Assembly: GCA_052387815.1 (NCBI GenBank)
Contig: JBQTIU010000093.1
Coordinates: 1 to 24,980 of the forward strand
DNA: 24,980 nucleotides
Reading direction: 5' to 3'
DNA from: JBQTIU01 sp052387815
Lineage (GTDB): Bacteria; Pseudomonadota; Alphaproteobacteria; CACIAM-22H2
The position numbers and the translations under genes were made by a program. Below the pieces are notes generated by a model. It searched no databases. It saw only the letters and a program-made list of their open reading frames with translations, and was not told the DNA's origin. Below are positions 1-8,333 of this stretch, piece after piece; the stretch's first letter is position 1, and the number at the start of each line of letters is the position of its first letter.

Positions 1-408
1 CCGGGCATGCTCGAGCGCCGCTTGGAAGTCCTCGCCGTGCTCGACCAGGGTGGCGCCGAGGGCGCGCAGAGCGGCGTTCTTCTCGAGGCTGTTGGCGAAC
101 GGCACGACGACCGTCGCCGCCAGCCCGAGGCGGCGCGCGGCGAAGGCGATGCTTTGCCCGTGATTGCCGCGCGTCGCCGCGATCACGCCCTTGAGCCCTG
201 GCTGCGCCGCCTTGAGGTCCTCGAGGTAGACGATGCCGCCGCGCACCTTGAACGCGCAAATGGGCGTGTGGTTCTCGTGCTTGACCCACACCTCCGCGCC
301 GACCCGCGCCGACAACAGCGGCCAGCAATACTGCGGGGTCGGCGCGATGACGGCATGGACGCGCGCGGCGGCGCGCTCGAGGGCGGACAGCGAGAAGCGG
401 TCGCTCAT
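1..408 (-). CDS. PLP-dependent threonine/serine dehydratase-like enzyme (N-terminal part, runs off left edge)
   Basis: The minus strand reads openly for 136 codons from an ATG at 408 to the window edge, so only the N-terminal part is present. Two family signatures of fold-type II PLP enzymes are visible: AFKVRGG, whose Lys54 is the expected Schiff-base lysine, and TRGNHGQSIA (about residues 79-88), the glycine/asparagine loop that binds the PLP phosphate. This family deaminates threonine or serine to a 2-oxoacid and ammonia. The fragment cannot separate biosynthetic IlvA, catabolic TdcB and EutB-like dehydratases. An ACT domain, if any, would lie outside the window. The gene is divergent from pdxA. 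There is no Shine-Dalgarno sequence before the ATG, but a good -10 box sits six bases upstream, suggesting a leaderless transcript. Confidence 0.85.
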   Translation of the reverse strand, partial: MSDRFSLSALERAAARVHAVIAPTPQYCWPLLSARVGAEVWVKHENHTPICAFKVRGGIVYLEDLKAAQPGLKGVIAATRGNHGQSIAFAARRLGLAATVVVPFANSLEKNAALRALGATLVEHGEDFQAALEHAR

Positions 409-442
409 CGCGCCATTCTACGGAGTGGCCGGCCGGCGTCCA
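408..442 (-). promoter_or_regulatory. Candidate promoter of the dehydratase gene, predicted leaderless
   Basis: On the minus strand TGGACG (442-437, 4 of 6 to TTGACA) and TAGAAT (420-415, 5 of 6 to TATAAT) are 16 bases apart. The expected transcription start, seven bases past the -10 box, is the A of the ATG at 408, so the mRNA would have no 5' leader. The lack of any purine-rich ribosome site before this ATG fits. This is read by eye and not tested. Confidence 0.45.
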
Positions 443-571
443 GCGGATCGTCCGGCGCGGGCGGGGGCCGAGTCGACCGCGAGATCCTGTCGCGCCCTGC
501 GCCAACGCCGTCTGGACACCGGGTTGGGGCGGAACTACTTTGCGGATCCTTTCAACCGGCCGTGGGGACAG

Positions 572-1594
572 ATGAGCCGAGAGATGGCGCTTGCGCTCAC
601 CATGGGCGAGCCGGCGGGCATCGGCGGCGATATCACGCTCATGGCGTGGCTCCGCTCTCGCCATCCCGACGCAGGCGTACCGCCGTTCTTCGTCATCGAC
701 GACCCGGCGCGCCTTTCGGTGCTGGCCGAGCGGCTCGGCCTCAAGGTGCCGATCGCCGCGATCTCCGAGCCCGAGGCGGCGGCCGAAGCGTGGGCAAGCG
801 CGCTGCCGGTCCTCCCCCAATCGCTGCGCGTGGCGGTCGCGCCCGGACGGCCCGAGCCCGCCAATACGAGCTCCGTGCTGGGCGCGATCGAGCGCGCGGT
901 AGCGCTCGCCCGGGCAGGCCGCGCCCTTGCCGTCGTCACCAACCCGATCCACAAGAAGGTGCTCTACGACGGCGGGTTCCGCCACCCCGGCCACACCGAG
1001 TACCTGGCGGCGCTGGCCGGGACCGGCGAGGAACCGGCGATGATGCTGGTCGGCGGGGGCCTGCGGGTGGTGCCGGTGACCGGCCACGTGTCGCTCCGCG
1101 ACGCGCTCGCCGCGCTGTCGCGCGCCGGCATCCTCGCCAAGGGGCGGATCGCGGCCGGCGCGCTCGCCCGCGATTTCGGCATCGCCAAGCCGCGCCTCGC
1201 GGTCGCGGCGCTCAACCCGCATGCCGGCGAGGAAGGCGCGCTGGGCCGCGAGGAGATCGAGATCATCGCGCCGGCGATCGGCGATCTACGCCGCGCGGGC
1301 ATCGATGCGAGCGGGCCCGTGGTCGCCGACACGCTGTTCCACGCCGAGGCCAGGGCGCGCTTCGATGCGGTCATCTGCATGTATCACGACCAGGCCCTGA
1401 TCCCGGTCAAGACGCTCGACTTCGCCGGCGGCGTCAACGTCACGCTCGGCCTGCCCTTCGTTCGCACCTCGCCCGATCACGGCACAGCCTTCGATCTCGC
1501 CGGCACCGGCCGGGCGAGCGCGGCAAGCCTTCTCGCCGCGCTCGCTCTGGCGGGCGAGCTCGCCGACCGGCGCGCCGCGGTGCGACAGCCCTAA
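572..1594 (+). CDS. pdxA: 4-hydroxythreonine-4-phosphate dehydrogenase PdxA
   Basis: This 340-residue protein has the family's usual length. PdxA oxidises 4-phosphohydroxy-L-threonine with NAD in the DXP-dependent route to pyridoxal phosphate. Visible hallmarks are MGEPAGIG near the N-terminus (11-18), VTNPIHKK (122-129), PGHTEYLA (139-146), NPHAGE (215-220) and MYHDQALIPVK (270-280). His172, His217 and His272 align with the three metal-binding histidines of the E. coli enzyme. The frame is open further upstream, but ATG 572 starts the conserved protein and is preceded by GGGGA at 564-568; ATG 584 is the alternative. The gene is not in the classical surA-pdxA-ksgA setting. It ends six bases before soxB, so it probably heads the sarcosine oxidase operon. 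A PdxA2-like catabolic role is possible, but no DUF1537 kinase is adjacent. Confidence 0.92.
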   Translation: MSREMALALTMGEPAGIGGDITLMAWLRSRHPDAGVPPFFVIDDPARLSVLAERLGLKVPIAAISEPEAAAEAWASALPVLPQSLRVAVAPGRPEPANTSSVLGAIERAVALARAGRALAVVTNPIHKKVLYDGGFRHPGHTEYLAALAGTGEEPAMMLVGGGLRVVPVTGHVSLRDALAALSRAGILAKGRIAAGALARDFGIAKPRLAVAALNPHAGEEGALGREEIEIIAPAIGDLRRAGIDASGPVVADTLFHAEARARFDAVICMYHDQALIPVKTLDFAGGVNVTLGLPFVRTSPDHGTAFDLAGTGRASAASLLAALALAGELADRRAAVRQP

Positions 1595-1600
1595 ACCAAG

Positions 1601-2848
1601 ATGCGCTATTCGCTGCTCAGCCTCGCCCGCCACGCCTTGCGCGACCATCGCGACTGGCGGCCGGCGTGGCGGGATCCCGCGCCCAAGCCGGCCTACGAGG
1701 TGGTGATCGTCGGGGGCGGCGGGCACGGTCTCGCCACCGCCTATTATCTCGCCAAGGAGCACGGCATCACGGACGTGGCGGTGCTCGAGAAGGGCTGGCT
1801 CGGCGGCGGCAACACCGGCCGCAACACCACGGTCGTGCGCTCCAACTATTTATGGGACGACAGCGCGCACCTCTACGAGTTCGCGCTCAAGCTGTGGGAG
1901 GGGCTCGCCCAGGAGCTCAACTACAACGTCATGTTCAGCCAGCGCGGCGTCGTCAATCTGGCCTTCACCCGGCACGAGATGCGCGAGATCGTGCGCCGCT
2001 GCGAGTCGCTGCGCCTCAACGGCATCGATTCCTTGATCCTCACCCCCGCGCAAGTGCGCCGGTGGGTTCCGATCCTCAATCCCCGCCCCCATCCGCGCTA
2101 CGAGCTGATCGGCGGGGCGGTGCAGCCGCGCGGCGGGACCGCCCGCCACGACGCCCTCGCCTGGGGCTTGGCGCGCGCCGCCGACGCGCGCGGGGTCGAC
2201 ATCATCCAGAACTGCGCCGTCACCGGCATCCGCCGCGCGGGCGGGCGCGCCATCGGCGTCGAGACCACGCGCGGCACCATCGTCGCCGGCAAGATCGGCG
2301 TCGCGGTCGCCGGACATGCCGGCGTCGTCCTGGGCATGGCCGGCCTGCGCCTGCCGATCCAGAGCTATCCCCTGCAGGCGCTGGTGTCGGAGCCGATCAA
2401 GCCCGTCCTCCACACCGTCGTCATGTCGGGCCTCGTCCACGTCTATGTGAGCCAATCGGACAAGGGCGAGCTGGTCATCGGCGCGGCGCGCGATACCTAC
2501 AACTCCTACGCCCAGCGCGGCAGCTTCCCGATCGTCGAGGATCAGCTTTCGGCGCTGGTCGAGCTGTTTCCGATCTTCTCGCGCCTGCGCATGCTCCGCC
2601 AATGGGCGGGCATCGTCGACGTCGCCCCCGACGCCAGCCCGATCATCGGCCCGACCCCGGTCGACAACCTGTTCCTCAATTGCGGCTGGGGGACCGGCGG
2701 CTTCAAGGCGACCCCAGGTTCGGGCTGGGTCTTCGCCTACACCATCGCCCGCGGCGTCCCGCACCGGCTCAATGCCCCCTTCACGCTGGCGCGCTTTGCC
2801 AGCGGCCGGCTGGTGGATGAGGCGAGCGCCGCCGGCGTCGGCCACTGA
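1601..2848 (+). CDS. soxB: Sarcosine oxidase beta subunit
   Basis: This 415-residue flavoprotein carries the sarcosine dehydrogenation site of the cytoplasmic heterotetrameric sarcosine oxidase, which turns sarcosine, oxygen and tetrahydrofolate into glycine, hydrogen peroxide and methylene-tetrahydrofolate. The dinucleotide-binding motif VVIVGGGGHGLATAYYLA spans about residues 34-51, followed by the very conserved GWLGGGNTGRNTT. The segment GGTARHDALAWG holds His183, the likely covalent FMN attachment site known for this subunit. The C-terminal flavin segment NCGWGTGGFKATPGSG is intact. Length and termini match the family. The ATG lies six bases after the pdxA stop without a clear Shine-Dalgarno sequence, so coupled translation is likely. 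The genes for the remaining subunits follow after a 162-base gap holding a palindromic repeat. Confidence 0.96.
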   Translation: MRYSLLSLARHALRDHRDWRPAWRDPAPKPAYEVVIVGGGGHGLATAYYLAKEHGITDVAVLEKGWLGGGNTGRNTTVVRSNYLWDDSAHLYEFALKLWEGLAQELNYNVMFSQRGVVNLAFTRHEMREIVRRCESLRLNGIDSLILTPAQVRRWVPILNPRPHPRYELIGGAVQPRGGTARHDALAWGLARAADARGVDIIQNCAVTGIRRAGGRAIGVETTRGTIVAGKIGVAVAGHAGVVLGMAGLRLPIQSYPLQALVSEPIKPVLHTVVMSGLVHVYVSQSDKGELVIGAARDTYNSYAQRGSFPIVEDQLSALVELFPIFSRLRMLRQWAGIVDVAPDASPIIGPTPVDNLFLNCGWGTGGFKATPGSGWVFAYTIARGVPHRLNAPFTLARFASGRLVDEASAAGVGH

Positions 2849-2888
2849 GGCGGACAAGACGATGACCGCAGCGACCATGGAAGCACAA

Positions 2889-2990
2889 TTTCACCGCCGA
2901 GGCCTTGTCGGGGCGAGGTGTTGCCTCGCCGGGTTGAAACCCGCCTGGGCGGGTCTTGAGACCCGCCCCTACACGGATTCTGCGGTGAAA
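2889..2990. repeat. MITE/REP-like palindromic element between soxB and soxD
   Basis: The sequence shows nested inverted repeats. The outer ends TTTCACCGC (2889-2897) and GCGGTGAAA (2982-2990) are perfect 9-base complements, and the similarity continues inward imperfectly. Inside, TGTCGGGGCG (2906-2915) matches CGCCCCTACA (2964-2973) with one mismatch. Three further hairpins lie within: GGCGAGG/CCTCGCC (2912-2918 and 2924-2930), ACCCGCC/GGCGGGT (2939-2945 and 2948-2954) and a 10-base-arm palindrome (2947-2956 and 2959-2968). The structure looks like a non-autonomous mobile or REP-like repeat. No clear target duplication is seen. A further hairpin, CGGATTC/GAATCCG (2974-2980 and 2994-3000), overlaps the right end and abuts the soxD ribosome site. 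Confidence 0.7.
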
Positions 2991-3010
2991 CCTGAATCCG
3001 GGGTGGCGCG

Positions 3011-3292
3011 ATGCTGCTGATCCGCTGTCCCTGGTGCGGGGAGCGTCACGAGCAGGAGTTCGTGTGCGGCGGCGAGGCCCATATCGCGCGCCCCGCCGAC
3101 CCCGGCTCGCTCACCGACGCGGCCTGGGCCGATTACCTGTTCTACCGCCGCAACCCGAAGGGCCTGCATTTCGAGCGCTGGGTCCACGCCCACGGCTGCC
3201 GGCGCTGGTTCAACATGGCGCGCGACACGGCGACCCACGAGGTGCTGGCCGTCTACAAGATGGGCGAGCCGCCGCCGCAGGCCGGACGATGA
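3011..3292 (+). CDS. soxD: Sarcosine oxidase delta subunit
   Basis: This small subunit (93 residues, normal length) binds zinc and is structural in the heterotetramer. The sequence starts MLLIRCPWCG and contains GGEAHIARPADP and RWVHAHGCRRWFN. Cys6, Cys9, His59 and Cys63 occupy the expected zinc-ligand positions. An additional Cys19 is present. The start ATG at 3011 is preceded by GGGG/GGTGG at about 3000-3006, at the right edge of the palindromic repeat, so the repeat may influence translation of this gene. The stop overlaps the soxA start in an ATGA (3289-3292), which points to translational coupling and fits the fixed stoichiometry of the complex. Confidence 0.95.
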   Translation: MLLIRCPWCGERHEQEFVCGGEAHIARPADPGSLTDAAWADYLFYRRNPKGLHFERWVHAHGCRRWFNMARDTATHEVLAVYKMGEPPPQAGR

Positions 3293-6291
3293 GCGACCAG
3301 CCCTTCCGGCTGCCGTCCGGCGGCCGCATCGACCGCAGCCGCCACCTCGGCTTTACCTTCGATGGCAAGCGCTATACGGGCCATCCCGGCGACACCCTCG
3401 CCTCGGCGCTGCTCGCCAACGGCGTCCATCTCGTCGCCCGCAGCTTCAAATACCACCGCCCGCGTGGTATCGTGAGCGCGGGGTCCGAGGAGCCGTGCGC
3501 GTTCGTCCAGCTCGGCCGCGGCGCGCGGACGGACCCCAACGTGCGCGCCACCGAGATCGAGCTCCATGACGGCCTCGAAGCCGCCAGCATCAATTGCTGG
3601 CCCGCGGTCGGCTTCGATCTGGGCGCCGTCGCCGGCCTGGTCTCGGGCCTGCTTCCCGCCGGCTTCTATTACAAGACCTTCATGTGGCCGAGCCGGATGT
3701 GGATGACCTACGAGCGCCTCATCCGCCACGCCGCCGGCCTCGGGCGGGTGCCCAGCGAAAAAGACCCCGACCGCTACGACAAGCGCTTCGACCATTACGA
3801 CGTGGTCGTGGTCGGCGGCGGCCCCGCCGGCCTCGCCGCGGCGCTTGCCGCCGGCCGCGCGCGCGCCCGCGTCCTGGTGGTCGACGAGCACAACGAGTTC
3901 GGCGGCCAGTTGCTGTGGCGGACGGCCGAGATCGACGGTCGCCCGGCGCTCGACTGGGTGACGCGAAGCCTTGCCGAGCTCGCCGGCATGCCCGAGGTGA
4001 GGCTGCTTAAGCGCGCCACCTTGACCGGCTACTACGACCACAATTTCCTGATCGCGCTCGAGCGCGTCGGCGACCACTTGGCCGCGGGCGCGGCCGCCGC
4101 CGGTACGCCTCGCCAACGGCTGTGGAAGCTGCGCGCCAAACAGGTGGTGCTGGCGACCGGGGCCATCGAGCGGCCGCTGGTGTTCGCGAACAACGATCTG
4201 CCGGGGGTGATGTTGGCCGGGGCGGCGCAAACCTACGTCGCCCGCTACGCCGTGCGGCCGGGCGCGCGGGCCCTCGTCTTCACCAACAACGACAGCGCCT
4301 ACGAGGCCGCTGCGGCCTTGGCCGATGCCGGGATCGAGATCGCGGCGATTGTCGAGGCCCGCCCCGGGCCGCCCGCCGCCGCCGCCGCCCGCGCGCGCAG
4401 CATCGAGGTGCTGGCGGCTCATGTGGTGGTCGAGGCCGAGGGCCGCTTGCGCGTCGCCGCCGCGGCGGTCGCCCCGTTCGACGGTGGCGGGCTCGCCGGT
4501 GAGGCGCGGTGGATCGACTGCGACCTCCTGTGCGTCTCCGGCGGCTGGAGCCCGGCCGTGCATCTCCACTCGCAGTCGGGCGCCAAGCCGGAATTCAACC
4601 CGCTCGAGGCGTGCTTCATCCCCGGCCGCTCGGTCCAGAACGAGCGCTCGGGCGGCGCGGCCGCCGGCGCGTTCGCCCTCGCCGCCTGTCTTGCGCAAGG
4701 GTCCGCGGCCGGCACCGCAGCGGCGCGCGAGGCCGGGTTCGGCGACGGCACGCCGGCGCCGGTCCCGAGCCCGCCTGAGGCCCCAATGGCGCCGCTCTTG
4801 GCGTTGTGGGAAATCCCCTCGGCCTCCGACCGCCAGCGCGGCAAGAAGTTCGTCGACCTGCAAAACGACGTCACCGCCGCCGATATCGCGCTCGCCGCCC
4901 GCGAGGGGTATCGCTCGGTCGAGCACACCAAGCGCTACACCACGACCGGCATGGGCGTGGACCAAGGCAAGACCAGCAACTTGAACGCGCTCGCCATTCT
5001 CGCCGGCGAGGTCGCCAGCCCGATCCCCGAACTCGGCACCACCACGTTTCGGCCGCCTTACACGCCGATCGCCATTGGCGCCCTCGCCGGCCGCGACGTC
5101 GACGACCTCTACGATCCCTGGCGCCGGACGCCGATGACCGACTGGCACGTCGGGGCCGGCGCCGTCTTCGAGTCGGTCGGCCGCTGGCGCCGGCCGCTCT
5201 ACTATCCCCGGTCCGGCGAGGACATGGACCGGGCGGTCCGCCGCGAGTGCCTGGCGGTGCGCCAGGCGGTCGGCCTCGCCGACGCCTCGACCCTGGGCAA
5301 GATCGACGTCCAGGGGCCCGACGCCGTCAAGCTCCTCGACTGGGTGACGACCAATGCCTTCGGGTCGCTGGTCGTGGGCGGGTGCCGCTACGGCCTGATG
5401 CTGCGTGAGGACGGCATGGTGTTCGACGACGGCGTCGTCTCGCGGCTCGGCGAGCACCGCTACCTGATGACCACGACGTCGGGCAACGCCGAGGCGGTCG
5501 TGTCGTGGCTCGAGGAATGGCTGCAGTGCGAGGGGCCGCACCTCGAGGTTTACCTCACCTCGGCCACCGTGCAATGGGCGAGCGCGATGCTGGCGGGGCC
5601 GCTGGCGCGCTCGGTGCTGGCCACGGCCGGCACCGACCTCGACCTCGACGCCTTCCCCCACATGACCGTCCGCGAGGGCAAGGTCGCCGGCCTGCCCGCC
5701 CGCGTGTTCCGGGTGAGCTTCACCGGCGAGTCGACCTACGAGATCAACGTGCCGGCGAATTGCGGGCTCGCCTTGTGGGAGGCGCTGATGGCGGCCGGCG
5801 CCGAGGCCGGGATGGCGCCGATCGGCACCGAGGCCCTGCATGTGCTGCGGGCCGAGAAGGGCTACATCGTGGTCGGTCACGACACCGACGGGACGGTGAC
5901 GCCCTTCGATCTCGGCATGGGATGGATCATGTCCAAGAACAAGGCCGACTTCATCGGCAAGCGCTCGCTCGCCCGCGCCGACACGGCCCGCGCCGGCCGC
6001 AAGCAGCTGGTCGGCTTGTTGACCGAGGATCCGCGCGCCGTGGTGCCGGAGGGCAGCCAGATCCTCGACGCCCCGGCGGCCGGTGCCGTGGCCCCGGCGC
6101 CGGCGATCGGCCACGTGACCTCGAGCTATATGAGCCCGACGCTCGACCGCTCGATCGCGCTGGCGCTGATCGTCGACGGGCGGCGGCGGATGGGCAACAG
6201 CGTGGCGGTGGCGCGCGCGGGCGGCGCGCTCCACGCCCGCATTACCGCGCCGCGGTTTTACGACCCCGAAGGCAAGCGGCTCGATGGTTGA
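3289..6291 (+). CDS. soxA: Sarcosine oxidase alpha subunit
   Basis: The largest subunit has 1000 residues, the normal size. An N-terminal ferredoxin-like segment (about 10-100, including RSFKYHRPRGI) is followed by a nucleotide-binding domain with VVVVGGGPAGLAAALAAGR (GGGPAG at 176-181) and a pyridine-nucleotide-like half. The stretch EHTKRYTTTGMGVDQGKTSN leads into a C-terminal aminomethyltransferase/GcvT-like domain (about residue 600 onward) that binds tetrahydrofolate and captures the formaldehyde carbon. The subunit supplies the NAD site and the folate site of the complex. The start is ATG 3289, overlapping the soxD stop by four bases; the frame stays open upstream inside soxD but that part is not homologous. 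The end overlaps soxG by eight bases. No truncation or frameshift is seen. Confidence 0.96.
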   Translation: MSDQPFRLPSGGRIDRSRHLGFTFDGKRYTGHPGDTLASALLANGVHLVARSFKYHRPRGIVSAGSEEPCAFVQLGRGARTDPNVRATEIELHDGLEAASINCWPAVGFDLGAVAGLVSGLLPAGFYYKTFMWPSRMWMTYERLIRHAAGLGRVPSEKDPDRYDKRFDHYDVVVVGGGPAGLAAALAAGRARARVLVVDEHNEFGGQLLWRTAEIDGRPALDWVTRSLAELAGMPEVRLLKRATLTGYYDHNFLIALERVGDHLAAGAAAAGTPRQRLWKLRAKQVVLATGAIERPLVFANNDLPGVMLAGAAQTYVARYAVRPGARALVFTNNDSAYEAAAALADAGIEIAAIVEARPGPPAAAAARARSIEVLAAHVVVEAEGRLRVAAAAVAPFDGGGLAGEARWIDCDLLCVSGGWSPAVHLHSQSGAKPEFNPLEACFIPGRSVQNERSGGAAAGAFALAACLAQGSAAGTAAAREAGFGDGTPAPVPSPPEAPMAPLLALWEIPSASDRQRGKKFVDLQNDVTAADIALAAREGYRSVEHTKRYTTTGMGVDQGKTSNLNALAILAGEVASPIPELGTTTFRPPYTPIAIGALAGRDVDDLYDPWRRTPMTDWHVGAGAVFESVGRWRRPLYYPRSGEDMDRAVRRECLAVRQAVGLADASTLGKIDVQGPDAVKLLDWVTTNAFGSLVVGGCRYGLMLREDGMVFDDGVVSRLGEHRYLMTTTSGNAEAVVSWLEEWLQCEGPHLEVYLTSATVQWASAMLAGPLARSVLATAGTDLDLDAFPHMTVREGKVAGLPARVFRVSFTGESTYEINVPANCGLALWEALMAAGAEAGMAPIGTEALHVLRAEKGYIVVGHDTDGTVTPFDLGMGWIMSKNKADFIGKRSLARADTARAGRKQLVGLLTEDPRAVVPEGSQILDAPAAGAVAPAPAIGHVTSSYMSPTLDRSIALALIVDGRRRMGNSVAVARAGGALHARITAPRFYDPEGKRLDG

Positions 6292-6868
6292 GGACGCGCA
6301 TCGGCGAAGCCCGCTCGGGCACCTCGCCGCCCCGCGGCCGCGCCCGGATGGGGCGCTGTGGCTGTGCGAGCGGCCGTTCATGGGTCTCGTCGATTTGCGT
6401 CTTGCCCCCGGCGATCCCGCGCTGCTCGGGCCGGCCCAACGGGCGCTCGGCCTCGAGCTGCCGCTCGAGGCCAACCGGAGCGCCAGCGGGGCGGGGGTGA
6501 GCGCGCTGTGGCTCGGTCCCGACGAATGGCTGATCGTTACTGAATCGGGCGGGGAGGCCGGCGTGGCGGCGAACCTGCGCGCGGCACTGGCCGGCCGGCC
6601 GGCGGCAGTGACCGAAGTGGGCGACGGCCGCACGACCATCGAGATCGGCGGCGCGCGCGCCCGCGACGTGCTGCGCAAGGGATGCCTCTTGGACATCCAT
6701 CCGCGGGTTTTCGCGCCCGGCGCCTGCGCCCAGACGGGTATCGCCAAGGCACGCGTGATCCTGCGCCTGATCGACGCGCGGCCGTGCTTCCACATCCTCG
6801 TCGATCGCAGCTACGCCGAGTACCTGTGGCGCTGGCTCGCGGACGCGGGGCTGGAATTCGCCCCCTGA
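6284..6868 (+). CDS. soxG: Sarcosine oxidase gamma subunit
   Basis: This 194-residue protein completes the soxBDAG set. Gamma is the least conserved subunit and resembles a shortened GcvT-like fold. Visible family features are SALWLGPDEWLIVT near the middle, VTEVGDGRTTIEIGGARARDVLRKGC, and a C-terminal RSYAEYLWRWLADAGLEF. The ATG at 6284 lies within the last codons of soxA (eight-base overlap), so translation is likely coupled. The gene is last in the operon; 86 bases separate it from the next gene, with no convincing hairpin terminator. Identification rests on both the sequence pattern and the position behind soxA. Confidence 0.9.
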   Translation: MVEDAHRRSPLGHLAAPRPRPDGALWLCERPFMGLVDLRLAPGDPALLGPAQRALGLELPLEANRSASGAGVSALWLGPDEWLIVTESGGEAGVAANLRAALAGRPAAVTEVGDGRTTIEIGGARARDVLRKGCLLDIHPRVFAPGACAQTGIAKARVILRLIDARPCFHILVDRSYAEYLWRWLADAGLEFAP

Positions 6869-6954
6869 CCCAGCGACCTACGGGCGCGCGGATCGACACG
6901 CCTGGCCGGTTCCTGTAATGTCGCTCCGCGATAGAACGAGCGCCGGGAGGACGG

Positions 6955-8331
6955 ATGACGTTGCCTCGCGTGCAGCCTCCGCGAAGGGCCCTCGCGCTGG
7001 GGCTCGTGGTTGTTTTCGGCGTGGCGATGTGGCCGGCGGAGGGGCGGGCCTCACCGCCGGTCGTCGTCCTCGAGGTCAAGGGCGTGATCGGCGTGGCGGC
7101 GAGCGGGTATGTCGCCCGCGGTCTCGACCAGGCGCGCGTGCAGGACGCCTCGCTCGTGGTCCTGCGCATGGACACCCCCGGCGGCCTCCTCACCTCGACC
7201 CGCGAGATCGTCCAGGCGATCCTGGCCTCGCCCGTGCCGGTCGCCGTCTATGTCGCACCCGCTGGCGCGCGGGCGGCGAGCGCCGGCACCTACATCGTCT
7301 ACGCGAGCCACGTGGCGGCGATGGCGCCGGGCACCCATCTCGGCGCGGCGACGCCGGTCGCCCTGGGCGTGCCCGGGATGCCGGAATCGCCGGACCGCGA
7401 TCGGCGGCGCGACGACGGCGAGCGCAGCTCGGGGACCATGGAGCGCAAGGTCGTCAACGATGCCGCGGCTTACTTGCGCGGCCTGGCGCAGCTCAGGGGC
7501 CGCAACGCCGAGTGGGCCGAACAGGCCGTGCGGGCCGGGGCGACGCTGACCGCGGCGGAGGCGCTCGGCGAGCGCGTCGTCGACCTCGTGGCCCGCGACC
7601 TCGACGAGCTGCTGGCGCAGCTCGACGGGCGCGGCGTGAGCGCGGCCGGCGCGGAGCGGGTTCTCGCGACCAAGGACGCAGCCGTCCTCACGCTCGCGCC
7701 CGACTGGCGGGAGCGAGCGCTCGGCGTGATCTCCGATCCCAACGTGGCGTACCTCCTGCTGCTGATCGGCATCTACGGCATCATCCTGGAGTTCTGGAAC
7801 CCGGGCTTCGTCGCCCCCGGCGTGATCGGCGCGATCGCCCTGCTGCTCGCGCTCGCCGCGCTCGCGGTGCTGCCGGTCGACTACGCGGGGCTGGCGCTGA
7901 TCCTGTTGGGCATCGCGCTGATGATCGCCGAGGCGTTCACGCCGGGCGTGGTGGTGCTCGGGATCGGCGGCCTTATCGCCTTCGTCGCCGGTTCGATCTT
8001 CCTGTTCGACCCGGCCGGGTTCTCCGGCGTCGACTTCCGCGTCGGCTGGCCGGTGATCCTGACCTCGGCGCTGACCAGCGCGGCCTTCCTTACCCTCGTC
8101 CTCGGGCTGGCGCTCAAGGCGCGGCGGCGCGCGGTCGTCAGCGGGGTGGAGGAGATGGTCGGCGGCCGCGGCCGCGTCATCGATTGGGCGGGGCCGACGG
8201 GGCGCGTGCGCATCCATGGCGAAATCTGGCAGGCGCGCGGGGGCGCCGAGCTCGCCCAAGGCGAGGACGTGCGCGTCGTGCGGTTGGAAGGGCTGACCCT
8301 GATCGTCGAACCCGAAACGCCGCGGAGGTGA
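6955..8331 (+). CDS. nfeD: Membrane-bound NfeD-type serine protease (ClpP-class)
   Basis: This 458-residue protein is the long form of NfeD: a signal/anchor segment (about 11-30), a ClpP-like protease domain (about 35-225), five membrane helices (about 265-387) and a C-terminal OB-fold NfeD domain (about 395-455). In the protease domain RMDTPGGLLTST and GARAASAGTY are clear. Ser109 is the likely nucleophile and Lys165, in ERKVVNDA, the likely general base, as in the archaeal 1510-N protease. Such proteases are known to cleave the C-terminal region of a partner stomatin/slipin, and a slipin gene follows two bases after the stop. The ATG at 6955 has a strong GGGAGG (6945-6950) four bases upstream. 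The short stretch about 140-160 is a charged, probably flexible loop. Confidence 0.92.
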   Translation: MTLPRVQPPRRALALGLVVVFGVAMWPAEGRASPPVVVLEVKGVIGVAASGYVARGLDQARVQDASLVVLRMDTPGGLLTSTREIVQAILASPVPVAVYVAPAGARAASAGTYIVYASHVAAMAPGTHLGAATPVALGVPGMPESPDRDRRRDDGERSSGTMERKVVNDAAAYLRGLAQLRGRNAEWAEQAVRAGATLTAAEALGERVVDLVARDLDELLAQLDGRGVSAAGAERVLATKDAAVLTLAPDWRERALGVISDPNVAYLLLLIGIYGIILEFWNPGFVAPGVIGAIALLLALAALAVLPVDYAGLALILLGIALMIAEAFTPGVVVLGIGGLIAFVAGSIFLFDPAGFSGVDFRVGWPVILTSALTSAAFLTLVLGLALKARRRAVVSGVEEMVGGRGRVIDWAGPTGRVRIHGEIWQARGGAELAQGEDVRVVRLEGLTLIVEPETPRR

Positions 8332-8333
8332 GG

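Noticed and set aside
7..2820. 937-codon plus-strand frame across the left end
   Set aside because: It covers three unrelated regions in the wrong frame, including the antisense of the dehydratase gene, and gives an Arg-rich product without motifs.
2862..3020. Small plus-strand frame of 52 codons between soxB and soxD
   Set aside because: It runs through the palindromic repeat, has a repeat-derived Cys/Arg/Pro-rich product and no ribosome site of note; judged non-coding.
4370..4395. Run of GCC triplets in soxA as a microsatellite
   Set aside because: It encodes a short alanine stretch in a linker-like part of soxA and is in keeping with the local GC bias.
3253..6795. Very long open frame on the minus strand (over 1100 codons) opposite soxA/soxG
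   Set aside because: Its composition (rich in Arg, Gly, Ala, His, Asp) is that of an antisense shadow in GC-rich DNA. The plus strand encodes well-recognised Sox subunits with ordered overlaps.
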